From Branchiostoma floridae (Eukaryota > Chordata > Leptocardii > Amphioxiformes > Branchiostomatidae), in contig NC_049982.1 of assembly GCF_000003815.2 (NCBI RefSeq), positions 14,735,931-14,799,930 on the forward strand: 64,000 bases of DNA. Direction: 5' to 3'. The notes below the pieces were generated by a model, which was given only the letters and a program-made list of their open reading frames with translations, did no database searches and had not been told where the DNA came from. Below are positions 12,312 through 24,060 of this stretch, piece by piece. Position 1 is the stretch's first letter, and every line of letters begins with the position of its first letter. The position numbers and the translations under genes were made by a program.

Positions 12312-12681
12312 CTAATGGTGACAGAAAACAAATTGGAAATGATTGGTGGTTGGAGAAAGGTCAGACCATCACAATGATGAAGCTGAATGGCAAAATTATC
12401 ATGGGACAGACCACAAATAGATAGAAATGTTTGTGTAAATTCCTTTTTATGTTCTTATTTTGCAGTTTCTACCTCTCATACTTTTTTTGCTAACCACCAT
12501 GGTACAAATGTTTTGTTCTCTCAGCTTCACACTTTGTTCTTCCTGGTATATCCTTGAAGGTTACACCGATATCAGACAGTACCATGGCATTAAAAACACT
12601 CCGGTTTGACAGTAGACTATCACCATTGTGTATACATTACTTTAATTCCTTAGTCTTTGTGAGCAACTACTGAACTCTGCA

Positions 12682-12726
12682 ATGAGCACCACCATGTCTA
12701 ATAAGAACAACATTCAAAAGCACATT
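12682..12726 (+). CDS. Possible first coding exon (15 codons)
   Basis: An ATG, with a second in-frame ATG four codons later in a good CACCATG context, reads MSTTMSNKNNIQKHI. The frame runs directly into ATT|GTAAGT, a strong donor, in phase 0. It lies upstream of the other plus-strand exon-like pieces, which would suit a start exon. However, the next candidates at 12,927 and 13,036 both require incoming phase 1, so the join is not consistent. It may be chance. Confidence 0.2.
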
Positions 12727-12926
12727 GTAAGTAGTTGAAGAATTTATTGATATTTTCTTCAAATGTTAGAGCTTAACCCCAAGTTCTGTTTAGCCTATTC
12801 AGTTTCATGAAATTTGTTCTTAAGAACTTTTTCAAATGTTGAAGTGCCTTATGCACATGAAGAGTATAAGGCATCTGTGTGGTGTATATATTGTGCTGGA
12901 GACTACCGTTGATAAAGTTATCCCAG

Positions 12927-13023
12927 CAATGTCAACTGGACTTGATGATGAAGTAACAGCAGTGGAGAGACAAAGAGAGCTGATGATGGGTTATCTCTCT
13001 GGAGACACCATGGAGCCACAGAG
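12927..13023 (+). CDS. Exon-like segment with frame conflict
   Basis: A cleavage-type acceptor (TTATCCCAG) precedes CAATG, and the frame reads MSTGLDDEVTAVERQREL and on to a donor-like AGAG|GTCAGA. The composition (acidic, Arg/Gln-rich) is protein-like and unlike the AT-rich surroundings. If reading continues instead of splicing, it meets a stop near 13,055, while the neighbouring candidate (13,036-13,118) is open in another frame. A one-base indel, an unmerged haplotype or pseudogene decay could explain this. No family recognised. Confidence 0.25.
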
Positions 13024-13035
13024 GTCAGATTTCAG

Positions 13036-13118
13036 TGACCTTTTCAAGAGAAATTAATGGGGATAACAGAGTGGAGCCGGTGGCCATCATAGAAAAGAAA
13101 CATGGGATTCTGCAAAAG
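13036..13118 (+). CDS. Candidate internal exon of the plus-strand gene
   Basis: After ATTTCAG the segment reads in incoming phase 1 through TFSREINGDNRVEPVAIIEK and KHGILQK to AAG|GTATGT, a good donor, leaving phase 0. That phase matches the incoming phase of the candidate exon at 14,233. The frame is open upstream as far as a TGA near 12,982, so the true left edge is uncertain. The residue mix is typical of a soluble protein. No family recognised. It overlaps no repeat. Confidence 0.35.
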
Positions 13119-13513
13119 GTATGTCTACATGAGACTGAGAGTACAAAATTGTGTTGTTATATCTGCATTCATTACCAAGATGGTCAGTCAGAACATGTGT
13201 ACTTTGATGGTTTTGACAAACGAATTATCGGTTCCATCAACATTAGATGTTAATTTGACAAGGTCTTGATGAAGAGTTTTGCAAAAAGTTTCTAGCAGAC
13301 AGAAAATAGAAAAATGACCAAAGGAAAGTGGAATTTCCAAATGAAAGTGGACCGTGATACTTGCAATCAGGGGTGGGTACCAGTACAAAAGATTAAGTCC
13401 AGGTCCAGACCTGAACCTAATTTTCTGGCAAAAGTTGTAAGTAGGCAACATTAGCTCAAAAGAATGGTCCATTTCACCACAACAGAATTTATTTGGTGGA
13501 GTATCTTGACTCC

Positions 13514-13629
13514 TAGCCTGGGTACCATCCGTATTTTACCAGGGCTCCTTTACCCCCCTAAAAAATATCACTTCCCTAAAGGAAGTGAGTGTAAGGAGCC
13601 CCGGTAGAAATAGGATGGTACCCAGGCTA
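13514..13629. mobile_element. Foldback MITE nested inside another MITE
   Basis: The arms start with TAGCCTGGGTACCATCC and end with its inverse GGATGGTACCCAGGCTA. Complementarity continues inward through GGGCTCCTTTA/TAAGGAGCCCC and on to CACTTCC/GGAAGTG at the centre. The whole 116 bp is therefore a long imperfect palindrome. TA lies at both ends, consistent with a TA target. Confidence 0.7.
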
Positions 13630-13636
13630 TCTGACT

Positions 13637-13762
13637 NNNNNNNNNNNNNNNNNNNNNNNNNNNNNNNNNNNNNNNNNNNNNNNNNNNNNNNNNNNNNNNN
13701 NNNNNNNNNNNNNNNNNNNNNNNNNNNNNNNNNNNNNNNNNNNNNNNNNNNNNNNNNNNNNN
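13637..13762. other. Assembly gap (126 N)
   Basis: The gap is next to the foldback element. CTGACT occurs on both edges, so this may be another unmerged overlap. Palindromic sequence commonly causes assembly breaks. Confidence 0.8.
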
Positions 13763-14232
13763 CTGACTCCCACTGGCATTTTAAAATCCCATCTTCATGT
13801 AAACAAAGCTAACTTTGACTGTAGAAACTTGGTAGAAATTCTACTCTACTGTACTTTGCTCTGACAGGCAAGCCCCAAAAGGTGTGAAAGGTGACTAATC
13901 GGTCCAAGAAAACCTGGTTTTATACTGATATGCTGTATTGGTACCCACCCCTACTTATGATACTTGCATATCTATTTTGTGTCAAACTGTCATATTTCTT
14001 TCAATAACTTCTCCCATGTTCCACATCAAAATGTCAAATGGCATGTTAAAGCTCAGTATAGCTATACAATAGATCAGGACTGAAAGAGACACAAGGCTGG
14101 AATCTTGTCCTTTAAGTATCATATGCAACATGTTTGCAACTTTTTTTATTGTTACAAAAACCGACAGCAGGAATACAGGTCCATTTTGAAAGTCCACTAC
14201 TGACCCTAACCCTGGTAACCAACTCTTTTCAG

Positions 14233-14336
14233 AGCTGCATAATTTGGAGTGTCTTGTATTCCTGTCCTATCCAGCAAGAGGAAGAAAGCAGTGGGCCAGA
14301 GATGATTCATTTTAGGGTCACTGGCAGTGACCTTGG
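14233..14336 (+). CDS. Candidate internal exon of the plus-strand gene
   Basis: A strong acceptor (AACTCTTTTCAG) is followed in phase 0 by SCIIWSVLYSCPIQQEEESS and then GPEMIHFRVTGSDLG. The donor is the weak point: GG|GTGGTG at 14,337 (phase 2) or TG|GTGACA at 14,340. The first choice fits the incoming phase of the exon at 29,353, and the incoming phase fits the exon ending at 13,118. In the other frame, joining through the second donor would create a stop. Unknown family. Positive points are the acceptor, open frame and phase chain; the weak donor keeps confidence moderate. Confidence 0.4.
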
Positions 14337-17300
14337 GTGGTGACATCTTGCCAACAGCAGACACTAGTGACTAATAGTGATGAAGTGAGGCCTGCAGTTC
14401 AACAGCCAGTTTGCAGGACATTGTTCCGGATGGCAAGAGAAGATCAATTCTACAGGATGTTTTATACCCATTTTCAGTATTGCATGGTATTGTCTCTGTG
14501 GTAAAGGTGTTAAGTCTTCAGTGTCATGCTTCTGCAACCTGTATTATTGAAAGGAATTACAAGCATGAATGAATCTTTATGGCAATTAGTGTTTTTTTTC
14601 AAATGAAGTAATCAACTTAAAGCACAAATCTTGGTTAGGCATTACAGGACCGAGGTATATCTTCAAGTCTTATGCATATAGTGAGATGGCATTGACAATG
14701 GGATCTAATACCACTTGAGGAGAGCCTATTGCAATAAAAGTCATGCATGCAAACTACATCAATGAGGCAATCAAACAAAACTACTTGTTTAAAAGACAAT
14801 GACTGACAATCAAAGAATTGTAAAAGCTGGCAGCCACTTTCACTGTTTGTAGAAAGAAATGCTGATTACCCCTTAATGGTAGTGAATTTGTATGCTAAGG
14901 TGTGTGTTTTTGACTCACTTTGATAAACAAGGCTTAACAAGTGCTTTTTCTAGTTGTTTATTGTTACTTTAAAAATGTTAAATCGTATTTGTAAAACAAC
15001 TGCGGTCATACAATTTGCAATCAAAAGCAAAATAAGGTAAAAAAAAAAACTTTGAAATGTCATCGTAGACCTGTAGCATGTAAGTTTCTTCAAATATGAG
15101 TAAAATATATTTGTACATTGTTTGTGTACATTGAGTTCCTTTGTTTCCTGTTTACAAAGTAAAGGAACAATAATCTGTTATTCAGACCAACAATCCTTTC
15201 CTCCTTCCTCCAATCCATCATGCCTCGTCATTTTTAGGCCTGACTTGCGCTGGCGGCGGCTGCCAAACGACCTTTCTGGGCTTACGGAGGTGTTAAGCAG
15301 CTCATTAAGAGAGAGACATACTGGAGACAGTCAGGCTGCGTTTCACTAACTCACCGACCCATCCTGGCACCAACAGATTACTGATCAGCCCGCAATGTCA
15401 GACAAATGAAGCTTCCTTCGTGATAAAACAGCCCATTTTCTCCAGATATAACACTGCGTCAGTGGGAATGAAAGGTGAGGTGAGCAATGTCATCAGTAGT
15501 ATCCCTTAGTCCTTTGGATCCTTTGCCATTTGGTGTTATGTCACTTTGTACTAGTCTTTATATTTAGACATCTTAGAGTAGAATATCATACTGAAGAAAA
15601 TGTAAATTCAATTTCCAGTACGTAGTTTAGTGCTTGTCACCAATACAAATTTGATTGTGGTCAAAAATATCATTATTGAAGCAAAACAGGTCTAATATAC
15701 ATGGAACTTAGAACATACTGTCATTCTCATTTAACCCAATCCATTTTTGCTCTCTTGATAAAATTATGTCAACATAAAAAACAGCTTTCTTTCTATACCC
15801 GTAAAAAAAAACTACATTAAATTTTACACTCTGTTGACCCAAATGAATGTTTTATAACATTGTCATACAGGCCCCTTCATGTCATGATTTTAATTTGGTA
15901 CATCTCTTACAACTTTGGTTCCTTTGGTTTAGAACTTGAACATTCATAAAGCAAATCACAGTATTGGTTCAGCCTGACTGCATAATGTTTGTTCTTTTAA
16001 GATGCCGTACATCTTAGCCTAATCTTTAAAGTTTTCTTGAGGAAAAAAATACAACTGACCTTCGGCAGGTACGGAAGGTCTTTGTGAATTAGGAAAGAGC
16101 GACCTTCTCCCAAAGTAGTCGGATATGTCCCAGGAGGCAGCCCATCTGCCTGCATGTAATGTCTTTTAATTAACCCAGGCCTAAAATAAAGTGACCTTTT
16201 AGAGAAATAGATTCAGCTGATTTTCTGCTCGCAGCAAATTGAGGAGTCAGCAAGTCAACCTAGGACTGGTTAGAGTGTTTCAGGGGTGGGGGTGGGGGCC
16301 ATGCAAACTTTCTGATTGGGCCGACTCAATCTGATGTGGTGGTTCTCAGTTTCATCAGGATACTGACAAAACGTTCAAGTACATTGTTCTACCTAATGGT
16401 ATATTTTGCATCTGGGAAACGTTTATTGCATGTTCATTCATTCACACTATGACTATGTACCTTTTTTTTCAATCAGGCTTGATAATGAAGTTCAAATACA
16501 TTTTCTAATCAAAGCAACAACACCAGATAGAATTTGTTCCACAGATACAGTTTAATCATTTAAAACAAATAGATAAATCCTCTGACACAAAGAAAGAATG
16601 ACAAACAGGCTGGGTCTTCCTTGGCTGAGTCATCCACAGTTGTGTCTTGAAAGAAGACAGTGGTACAAGACTCTTATCTGTGATGAGAGAATGTATCCCT
16701 GACTAAGTAGAGCTGATATAGTGTCCAACACTATGCTAAATGCTACTCTCTGTTTTCATAATATTCTACCATTGTCTGTCTGAGAAGGAGGGTTACCACA
16801 CTTTTTTTGTCGTAACATTCTTATATTTCTCCATATTGGTTTACTCTTGGCAATGAAAGTGTGGGTTTGGCTAGAAACAAACCATCTTGCAACTGGGATG
16901 TATGTAATTTGTCTAATGTCTATTACCATTCAATAGTCACTGATTGCCAACAGACTTCTTCAGTATGACATAATTTGATCAACTACTGTTGCGGTATTGG
17001 TATTGGTATTGTACTGATATCTCCCAGCTAAGTGATGGATGCAGGTGTCTCCAAAGAATGATCTGTGGTTGACATAGGTTACCCCTGAATGCTTCTGTAG
17101 CCAGGGACCAATAGTTTGAGCTTTACTGGAGACAGCCTGCTGGGGAGGAGAACTTGTAGTTAAACTGTCTGTCCTCCAATCCAATAGATGTCATATGCTT
17201 ATGAGACTTCCTTCAGGCAATGGCAACAACAGAGTGTCTGCTTCATTCTGAAGGTAGTCGGTGAGGTTCGTCAGCAACTCTTACACCAGATAGAACCATA

Positions 17301-17534
17301 ACTGTTTCAGAATTCTAAGGCTCCCTTCAAGAGTCCAGTGTTGGTACTGGAGGAAACCTGGAGTTCCGGTGGGAACTTCTCCTCTTGGGTCTTTTTAACA
17401 CAGTGACATACCTGCCATGGTCTACTGACAATTCACTAGGGGGCAGCTGAAACTGTGCAAAAGAAGATGTTTAGTTCCAAGCAAAGAAACGGATGTGATG
17501 CCCAGTCTACAGGCTAAAAGAGCAGACACAGCCA
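14337..17534. other. Intron-like stretch
   Basis: It holds a possible 29-base microexon at 15,446-15,474 (TTTCTCCAG before, AAAG|GTGAGG after) and a GC-richer patch at 15,235-15,440 that could be regulatory. A G-rich run lies near 16,283. A weak exon-like segment near 17,311 follows CTGTTTCAG. None is certain. Confidence 0.35.
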
Positions 17535-17790
17535 CCCAATCAGCACCAACGACAGGGTTCATTGATGTAGGTGATGGTCAACTTATCATACCAAAGAGTG
17601 ACTATAGCAAACATGTAGGCAATCAGCATTTGGGGGGTAATTTTGACGACATATTATTTCAAAACAGCTAATCAGCACCAAGGACAGAGTCCACTGGTGC
17701 AAGTTATGGCCAGCTAATCATACAACCAAAGAGTGAATGTGGCAAACATGCAGCCAATCAGCACAAACAGCATTTGGGGGTAATTTCAAC
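17535..17790. repeat. Two-copy tandem duplication, 132-bp period
   Basis: AATCAGCACCA at 17,538 recurs at 17,670. The following segments (accaa.gacag, then tcatac.aaagagtga, then gcaaacatg, then a GCATTTGGGGG end) match with substitutions. A short third match (ATCAGCACCAAGGACAG) lies near 25,199. Confidence 0.7.
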
Positions 17791-18359
17791 AAGTAAGATG
17801 CAAACACAACATACTTCAGGATTATTTCTTCCACTTGAAATAATCATTGCTAGTGCAAACACTGTACATTGTTACCTTTTTGCAACTTATAAATAAGTTA
17901 TGAGAAACAACAACAACTGGCCATCAAATAGTTCAGAAAGGTTCAGAAAGAGCTACTAACCTCTTACCTTAATTTCGACAATTGCATTGCACATTTTACA
18001 TTTATCTGTGGACTTTCATGCACTTTCTTCTTAACTCTTTTTGACTCAATCTAACAACAGACAATGACTTCATGTTTACATGGCATCAAGCACTGGTCAT
18101 CTTAAATTTTGAAAATTACATGGTAGTGTTTAAATCCAATTCATCACTGGCATTTAAAACTTAAAAGTTTTCATGGAATTTTTTTAGACAACTGTGTTAT
18201 AGATTTACTTTGCACTCTTAGAAGTAGCTGCCATTGACAATGGAAAAGAATGCCTTCCCCTGATAGGAAACTTCCGATCGTTTCCCCTGCCAGCCTTACC
18301 ATGATAATGCCCCGTCTCCTAATTCAATGTGGAGACCCAAGGTCCTTTATCAGTGGACT

Positions 18360-18640
18360 ACAAAAGTACACGGGGATGATTTGAATCAGCAAGATGGGAG
18401 TGGAGGCGACAGTGGCAGGCTCCGTGGCACCACCAGCTCAGACATCTCGCCAACCCGCAGAGCCACACGGAAGAGTAATAGATCATGATAAATGGCGGGG
18501 GCTTTGGTGGGCGTGAAACCGTTTCATTTGTAGACAGACAGGCAGGAGCCGGCTGACCTCTATGTGAGGGTCGAGCAGTTGTCAGTACAGTACCTTTGGA
18601 ATGGCTCACTCTGAGGAATGGGGTGGGAGTGCAGGTACCC
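18360..18640. promoter_or_regulatory. Candidate cis-regulatory patch
   Basis: A GC-richer island in AT-rich DNA with an ATGATAAATGG homeodomain-like site near 18,486 and TGGTGGGCGTG (Klf/Egr/Gli-like) at 18,505-18,515. There is no convincing splice-bounded frame. The role is inferred from composition and motif density only. Confidence 0.25.
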
Positions 18641-20040
18641 TGAGGTAGCATGTCCAAAGGGCAGCAGAGGTCAAAAAAGTTAATGAAACTTGTGGGAAAT
18701 TCACTCTAAGTTATGACATGCTCCCTCTAATTTGAGGATTCCATTTTTATTCTGTCTTTTGCTATCTTTTTGTTCTGTTAGCCTAAGGCACTTTGTCAAA
18801 CTCTGACATTATACTCATGATGATGTTGTGAAAGCCTACTAACACCATGGTCTTGTAGTTGAATGGTCTCCCAGTGGTCAGAAATTACAGTTCTTGTCCC
18901 GTTGACCTAAAAAAAATCTTGCCACACAAACTTCCCAGAATGTGTAAGTGTTATGTGTATGTTCCAAAGAACAAAACAATCCAGGCCTGAGATTTTACAA
19001 CTCAGATATATACAATGTAAGCTGTCTAAAAGTTTAACTTCCTGTACTATTTTGATAACTCAACATTCACAAAAAGTAGTGACATGCCTGAAGTCAAATC
19101 CCACCCAGCTTGTATGTGACTACCTAAAGTACTGAACTGGCGTGTTGTACGACTTGGCAGTGTGCCCGTGATGTAATTCAGATGCCACCAAACGTGCACA
19201 GAGAGGGACATGAGTAGTATGAAGGAGGCAATACCACCTTTTGATCTTTGGTGATTGGCTGCCATGAGTGCTTTATACATGGACTTGATAATCTGGCATA
19301 CCACAGTAGTGGGGTGGAAATGCACAAGTGAAGTCAGACCTGACTTAACACATGCACACATTGAGCTGATGTCTATACACAGAACTTTACTGAAATAAAA
19401 GGTTGTTTCAGCATATTTCTGGCTTTTCTATAATTCATTTCAAAGTTGTGAAGCTACATTTTTTGTATGGTACAACAATAACTAGTAGTCCACCTTGTAC
19501 AATGTTCCTTTTTCATAACTATTCACTGTTGCAAATTTCTGTGACTTAAACCATGCAAGCCATTGCATATCTATCAACCTTATGTATTACTATTGTGTCA
19601 TTTTGTGAAACAGCTCAGAGACTATGCTTAGTTAGTCAAACCATAACATCAGTATTTCATACTTAATGGCCATATAGATATAAGTTATGATAGATAGACA
19701 GTGACAGTTTAAGCAAAATTCACTCTTTTCCTTTCCAATTAATATCTTCCCCACGAATATCATGTTTTCTGTGCCGTTTGTCCATGTGCCTGTTTGTTTG
19801 TGGATAGCATAAACTAAAAAGGTCTTGAATGGAACTTTATTATATTTTATATGGGGGTTGGGAAAATGATGGTCAAGCTTGATATTGGGCCATCTACTTG
19901 TTTTATACATTCACATATTTCTAAATACATGTAAATTGTGTTCAAGAGTTAGCATGAAGTTATGATATCAACTTTGAAAGCTAAAACAGCATGGAATTCT
20001 CCCTATACCTATACATGTACTACTATTATGTTAAATTTAA

Positions 20041-20085
20041 TATTTCTTTGAATACTACACCTATATTTCTTTGAATACTACACCA
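20041..20085. repeat. Two-copy 23-bp tandem repeat
   Basis: TATTTCTTTGAATACTACAC occurs at 20,041 and again at 20,064, a period of 23 bp. Confidence 0.9.
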
Positions 20086-20989
20086 ACGGTAAATACATCT
20101 GGTAAACCTAAAGCTAAGCAGAGTTCTACCGCTGATTTTCCTTCCCAAGACCTAGTTTCACTTACACAGAGTTGGCACGTGAAATAACACTTGATCAGCA
20201 GCCAGACAGCTAGGAGCCTCTTCAGTTAGCTTCCTTTGGTTCAGAGTGGTCTTCTCAGGGTTTCCCCACTTTGTGCCTATTTCCAAGGGCTGTGGCCAAA
20301 GTAACATTTCATTAGAGACAATATCCGTGTGAAGCTGCATTGCCAGTCTTGATCAAACAGTGTTTACTGAATGAACAAGCCTGAAATGTGCTTTTGATAC
20401 AGAACCCTGGCGCCTCTTTCTACAGCACTGTGAGGATGCAGGACATCATGGGAGGCCTACAAAGCAAATTGTGAGGCTGGCAACCTGTTTCAGTTTTAGT
20501 TTGTTCCTCTCACCAAAAAAGTTGCTCAGGTCAATGACATAGAAACAGAACTTCTGGAAAAGGTTGATGACACACGCAATTTCGCACAACAGGTTTGCCA
20601 CTAAGAAAGGATTACTTTCTCTTTGAGTTTTGATGTTAACAATTTGGGGGATATTCCTTCCTCCCTGTTGATTAGCCCCATTAGGTCACACCAATCTAGT
20701 GAGTTTTACAAATAAGGGCCAAACACATACATTTTCATACTGACCTTTCTGATGGATAAGTCAATCAACTCCATACAAAAATAGCCTTATTTGGTCTAAT
20801 ATAGTAATTGCATTCCTCTCATTGTGGATAGATATACAAATGATTGAGCCTTTTGATTACTACTGTGACCTTAGCTTATGCTTCGGTTGTGTTTGTGTAT
20901 AACTTAAGATAAGGCATTGATGAATTGTCTTGATACTTAACACATGTGTAAGTCTTAAGAAGTCCTCAAAATGGTTACATTCTTGGCCT

Positions 20990-21640
20990 TCAAGAGGGTT
21001 TATGGTATTGCAGCAGAACTTCCAGTTTTTCATATCTTTTGGTTAAAATATGGTAAGGGCAGCATATGGAAGTGATATAGGCTTGAGACCCATTTGAGAT
21101 TGTCTTGGAACTACAGGGGCAAGATGATGTCATGATTTTTGGTATTAAGGTAGCATTAGTAGGTAATCAGGGTCTGATTTGCATAACTATTGAGGAAAAT
21201 TTTATTCAAATACATTCAATGATCAAATTCAGATCAAATGTGTTCCATGATTATCATGGGACTCCTCAAATGTAATATATGTAACTGCAAAAGAGAAGCG
21301 CATCAACAGATATGAATTATGTAAATGAGGACTTAATTTGCATAATCAATGAGAAAAAGGATGATTTCATTGTCTGTAAATGACATGAAGTTTGGGAGTC
21401 ATTGTGAATGCCTTTAAATAAATAATTCAAATATATACTTCAGGTTCATAACTGATGAAGAAATGTGAGAAAGCCTTTTTGGTTAAGATAAGACTTTCAC
21501 ACATTGGGCAACTTCTGTTATCTGGGTGGATGGTCAACTGATACAATTTCTGCAAATGAGGACCCTGATTGAAAAATCAATGACAAACATTTACACTCTG
21601 TCAGTTGTAAAGTTCAACATTATTTGGTGAAGCTAGGTCG
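20990..21640 (+). repeat. Degenerate copy of the dispersed CCCCCTAG family
   Basis: Contains TATTGCAGCAGAACTTCCAG, then an ATATGGTAAGGGCAG segment, then repeated TTTGCATAA(T/C)nAATGAG-type blocks. The same order is seen in the copy at 41,519-42,272. Both ends are eroded. No coding capacity. Confidence 0.5.
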
Positions 21641-23128
21641 TGGAAATGAAATTGTGACATCCAGTTTACACCCTTGGATGAAATCTGGCCTTTTAGCCTA
21701 TGTCTTGTGCCTTGGAGTATTTTTCTTAATTAAAAGCTCTTGCTGCATAAGGTATGTTAAAAAAAAAACAAATTACAGAGGAATAGAGATGGTGGTTTGA
21801 CTATTATTAGTATACATCTTTCACTCACACTCTTATTACATTGGGCAATGACCTTTTGTTTCAGTTCGCATATTTTCCTTTTTCTAATTAGGGAATTTGG
21901 GCAGTGTACAAATAAGAATACATATCTAATCAAAATCAATTGGCAACAACTTTTCAAAATAAAAAATGTTATGCCTACTAAATGGTACATGACAAGATGG
22001 TGTATCCTTGCTGACGCCGCACTAGCCGGACCATACCTGCAACAGAAATGGACTAAACTGGAACAGGTCACAAACCCAAGTCATCTTCAAGGTCAATCAA
22101 GCACGGTCATCTGTCAGGCAGAACAGAGGGGGACCATTTTATGTCAAGTTCTGATAATAAAAACCATCTCCAATCCATTCTAAATGGGGGTCAGGGGCAG
22201 AGTTGCCAGGGAGGCAGAAACATGGACGTCCCAAAACTTTCAAATGTGAGCAGGGCGCAAATGTTAACTTGAATATCTTTTTATGAATATTCTGCTGTTA
22301 ACTTTGCCATCCATCTTGAACAGGACTTATTAGGAAATTGATGGAACAAATAAAGGGAGCTTAATATAGGTACTTTAAGGCTTCTTCACTCCTCAGGCAC
22401 TTTTTCTTTCTATATAACTAGATGTATATGTATATTTCACACATTCACTGTGTATGCTTTTGTGCAAATAAAGCAAAAAAAAACGGAAGTTGTGCTTCAA
22501 TAGTAAAATTTCATATCATCAAAGAGATACTTTTATTATAGCTACACAAAAACAAAACAATAAGAATTTGACTATTGGTAAAATTTACCTCACACCGTGT
22601 TCTGTATGAATTGACAATGCAACAAAGTTTGTTTTTATCAGTTTATGGCCCTGCTGTAAGAAGTGTAACAGCTACCGAGGGACATGTTCCAAAGGCATGA
22701 CAGCTTTCTAACCACATTTATCACATGGAAATGTGTCTGACCCTTATTTTTGCCTCAATTTCACTACTTAAACTCCCATTTCCTTAATCTCTTAAGTAAT
22801 CCTGTGGGAGGAAATAAATGTGGCAAATAATTCTAGTGGTGTTAAATGTTGTCGGGTGATGGAAACAGCCTGCAATCTTCATTAATTGTGGGACTTTAGG
22901 TTGACAACTAAAATAGACAGCTATAGAATGGTATAACAAGGAATAGGCACAGTTAACCTTGCTCCTGTGAGCCAGTCTGTTTGCTAGCAGGAGATTCAAT
23001 GTTAATGCCTCTTTGCTTGTCTTCCTTTGGGGCTCCTCAAAGTAAAGCGTGCCCTGGACTTTTTTGGAACTGCCACCGTCACATTTTATTAAAACTGTTT
23101 AATCTTTTTTTTTCTAATGACATGCTAG
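21641..23128. other. Intron-like stretch
   Basis: AT-rich. The 128-codon frame at 21,797-22,183 (+) and its minus-strand shadow show no known motif. A moderately GC-richer part at 22,000-22,260 could be regulatory. Nothing else recognised. Confidence 0.35.
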
Positions 23129-23170
23129 GAGCCCTTTGCAAATCTCTGTTTCATGTTATAAGTCTACAAT
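23129..23170 (+). CDS. Possible 42-base exon (weak)
   Basis: A long pyrimidine tract ending CATGCTAG precedes it and CAAT|GTAAGT follows. Two of three frames are open. Length divisible by three would keep the frame. Without a recognisable peptide it is only a splice-signal candidate. It could be an optional exon between 14,336 and 29,353, where incoming and outgoing phase 2 would fit. Confidence 0.15.
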
Positions 23171-23516
23171 GTAAGTCTGTTTCAATACTTTTCTACAACT
23201 CATTGCTGAATCAAGGAAATCTCAACATTCAGCATTCTGTGTAAAGCTGTCTGAACACCAAAACCCTCCATTGTTTGGCATACCTGTAAAGACAATCATC
23301 AGACATCCCCAAAGTCATCGTTATTTTTGTCATTTCTACCCTCTTATTAGAAAATGTAATACACAAACCTTATTTCACTTTTCCTTGCTGCCCTGTAGTC
23401 GTAAAATTGTCTGTAGCCCCCAACAGTATACATTTGCTCATGACTCTTTGTGACATTCAAGGCTGTCAACATTTCTCACAAAGATGTGCAAGTCACAAGT
23501 TCAACCATTTCTTTAG

Positions 23517-23605
23517 CCTGGCAACTGCAAAACCTGACATCACGCGGGGCACACTTAATGGTGCTGAAAGCATCTAATCCCAATGTCACTCTGACCTTCA
23601 CCCTG
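23517..23605 (+). CDS. Possible exon or conserved noncoding block
   Basis: The acceptor ACCATTTCTTTAG is followed in incoming phase 1 by WQLQNLTSRGAHLMVLKASN and then PNVTLTFTL, up to CCCTG|GTGACT. The minus strand of the same DNA is also open, which argues for caution. The outgoing phase (0) does not fit the next solid exon at 29,353. No family recognised. Confidence 0.15.
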
Positions 23606-23841
23606 GTGACTTCACCATCTGGCCCTAATCCATGACAGGAATGCCAAAATTTACGACTGTCATGGTTTGCCGCTGCTCGGTGGGAGACTACAAACAGTTT
23701 TATATGCTCACACAGTTGATACACGTTTGGGGACTTTCTTTTTTCTGGAACTTTTTATAGTGGCCTGTTCCCAACTGCTGCCTTGGTGGCAAACAGAGCA
23801 TGAATTCTGGTTGAAAAGACATCAATATACATATAAGTTAT

Positions 23842-24060
23842 AATGCTAGTTCACCTTTATCCATGAGGTGACCTTTATCTGTTGTCTTTAAAAACAGCAC
23901 ATTTAGGAGTATCAAGTCTGCGGAATGTGGTTTCAAATTTGCAATATTTTCAAAATGTTCTGATTTCAAACCACTGTCTGTCGACTTTATATCCCTAAAT
24001 ACACTTTTCTTATAAACAAGGGATATAGGTTACCCTCGGATAAAGGTGAACCAGCGTTAT
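23842..24060. mobile_element. Short TIR element (MITE)
   Basis: AATGCTAGTTCACCTTTATCC at the left faces GGATAAAGGTGAACCAGCGT at the right. Complementarity extends inward (GAGGTGACCTTTATC against GATATAGGTTACCCTC), giving imperfect TIRs of roughly 37 bp on an element of about 219 bp. No coding capacity. Confidence 0.7.

Larger units (their letters stand above)
13368..13953. mobile_element. MITE with CAGGGGTGGGTACC ends, gapped
   Basis: The left end CAGGGGTGGGTACCAGTAC faces a near-inverted right end, GTATTGGTACCCACCCCT. The 11-mer TGATACTTGCA lies just outside on both sides (13,355-13,365 and 13,958-13,968), as an approximate target-site duplication. The CAGGG start is common in hAT-type elements, but this copy has no visible coding capacity. 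It contains a second foldback element and an N gap. Confidence 0.6.
17791..20989. other. Intron-like stretch with one candidate regulatory patch
   Basis: No exon recognised. The patch at 18,360-18,640 is GC-richer and motif-dense (listed separately). A 23-bp unit is repeated twice at 20,041-20,085. Other open frames look like chance. Confidence 0.35.

Noticed and set aside
16280-16302. G-quadruplex in the G-rich run
   Set aside because: Only three clear G-runs are present, so a stable four-tract quadruplex is doubtful.
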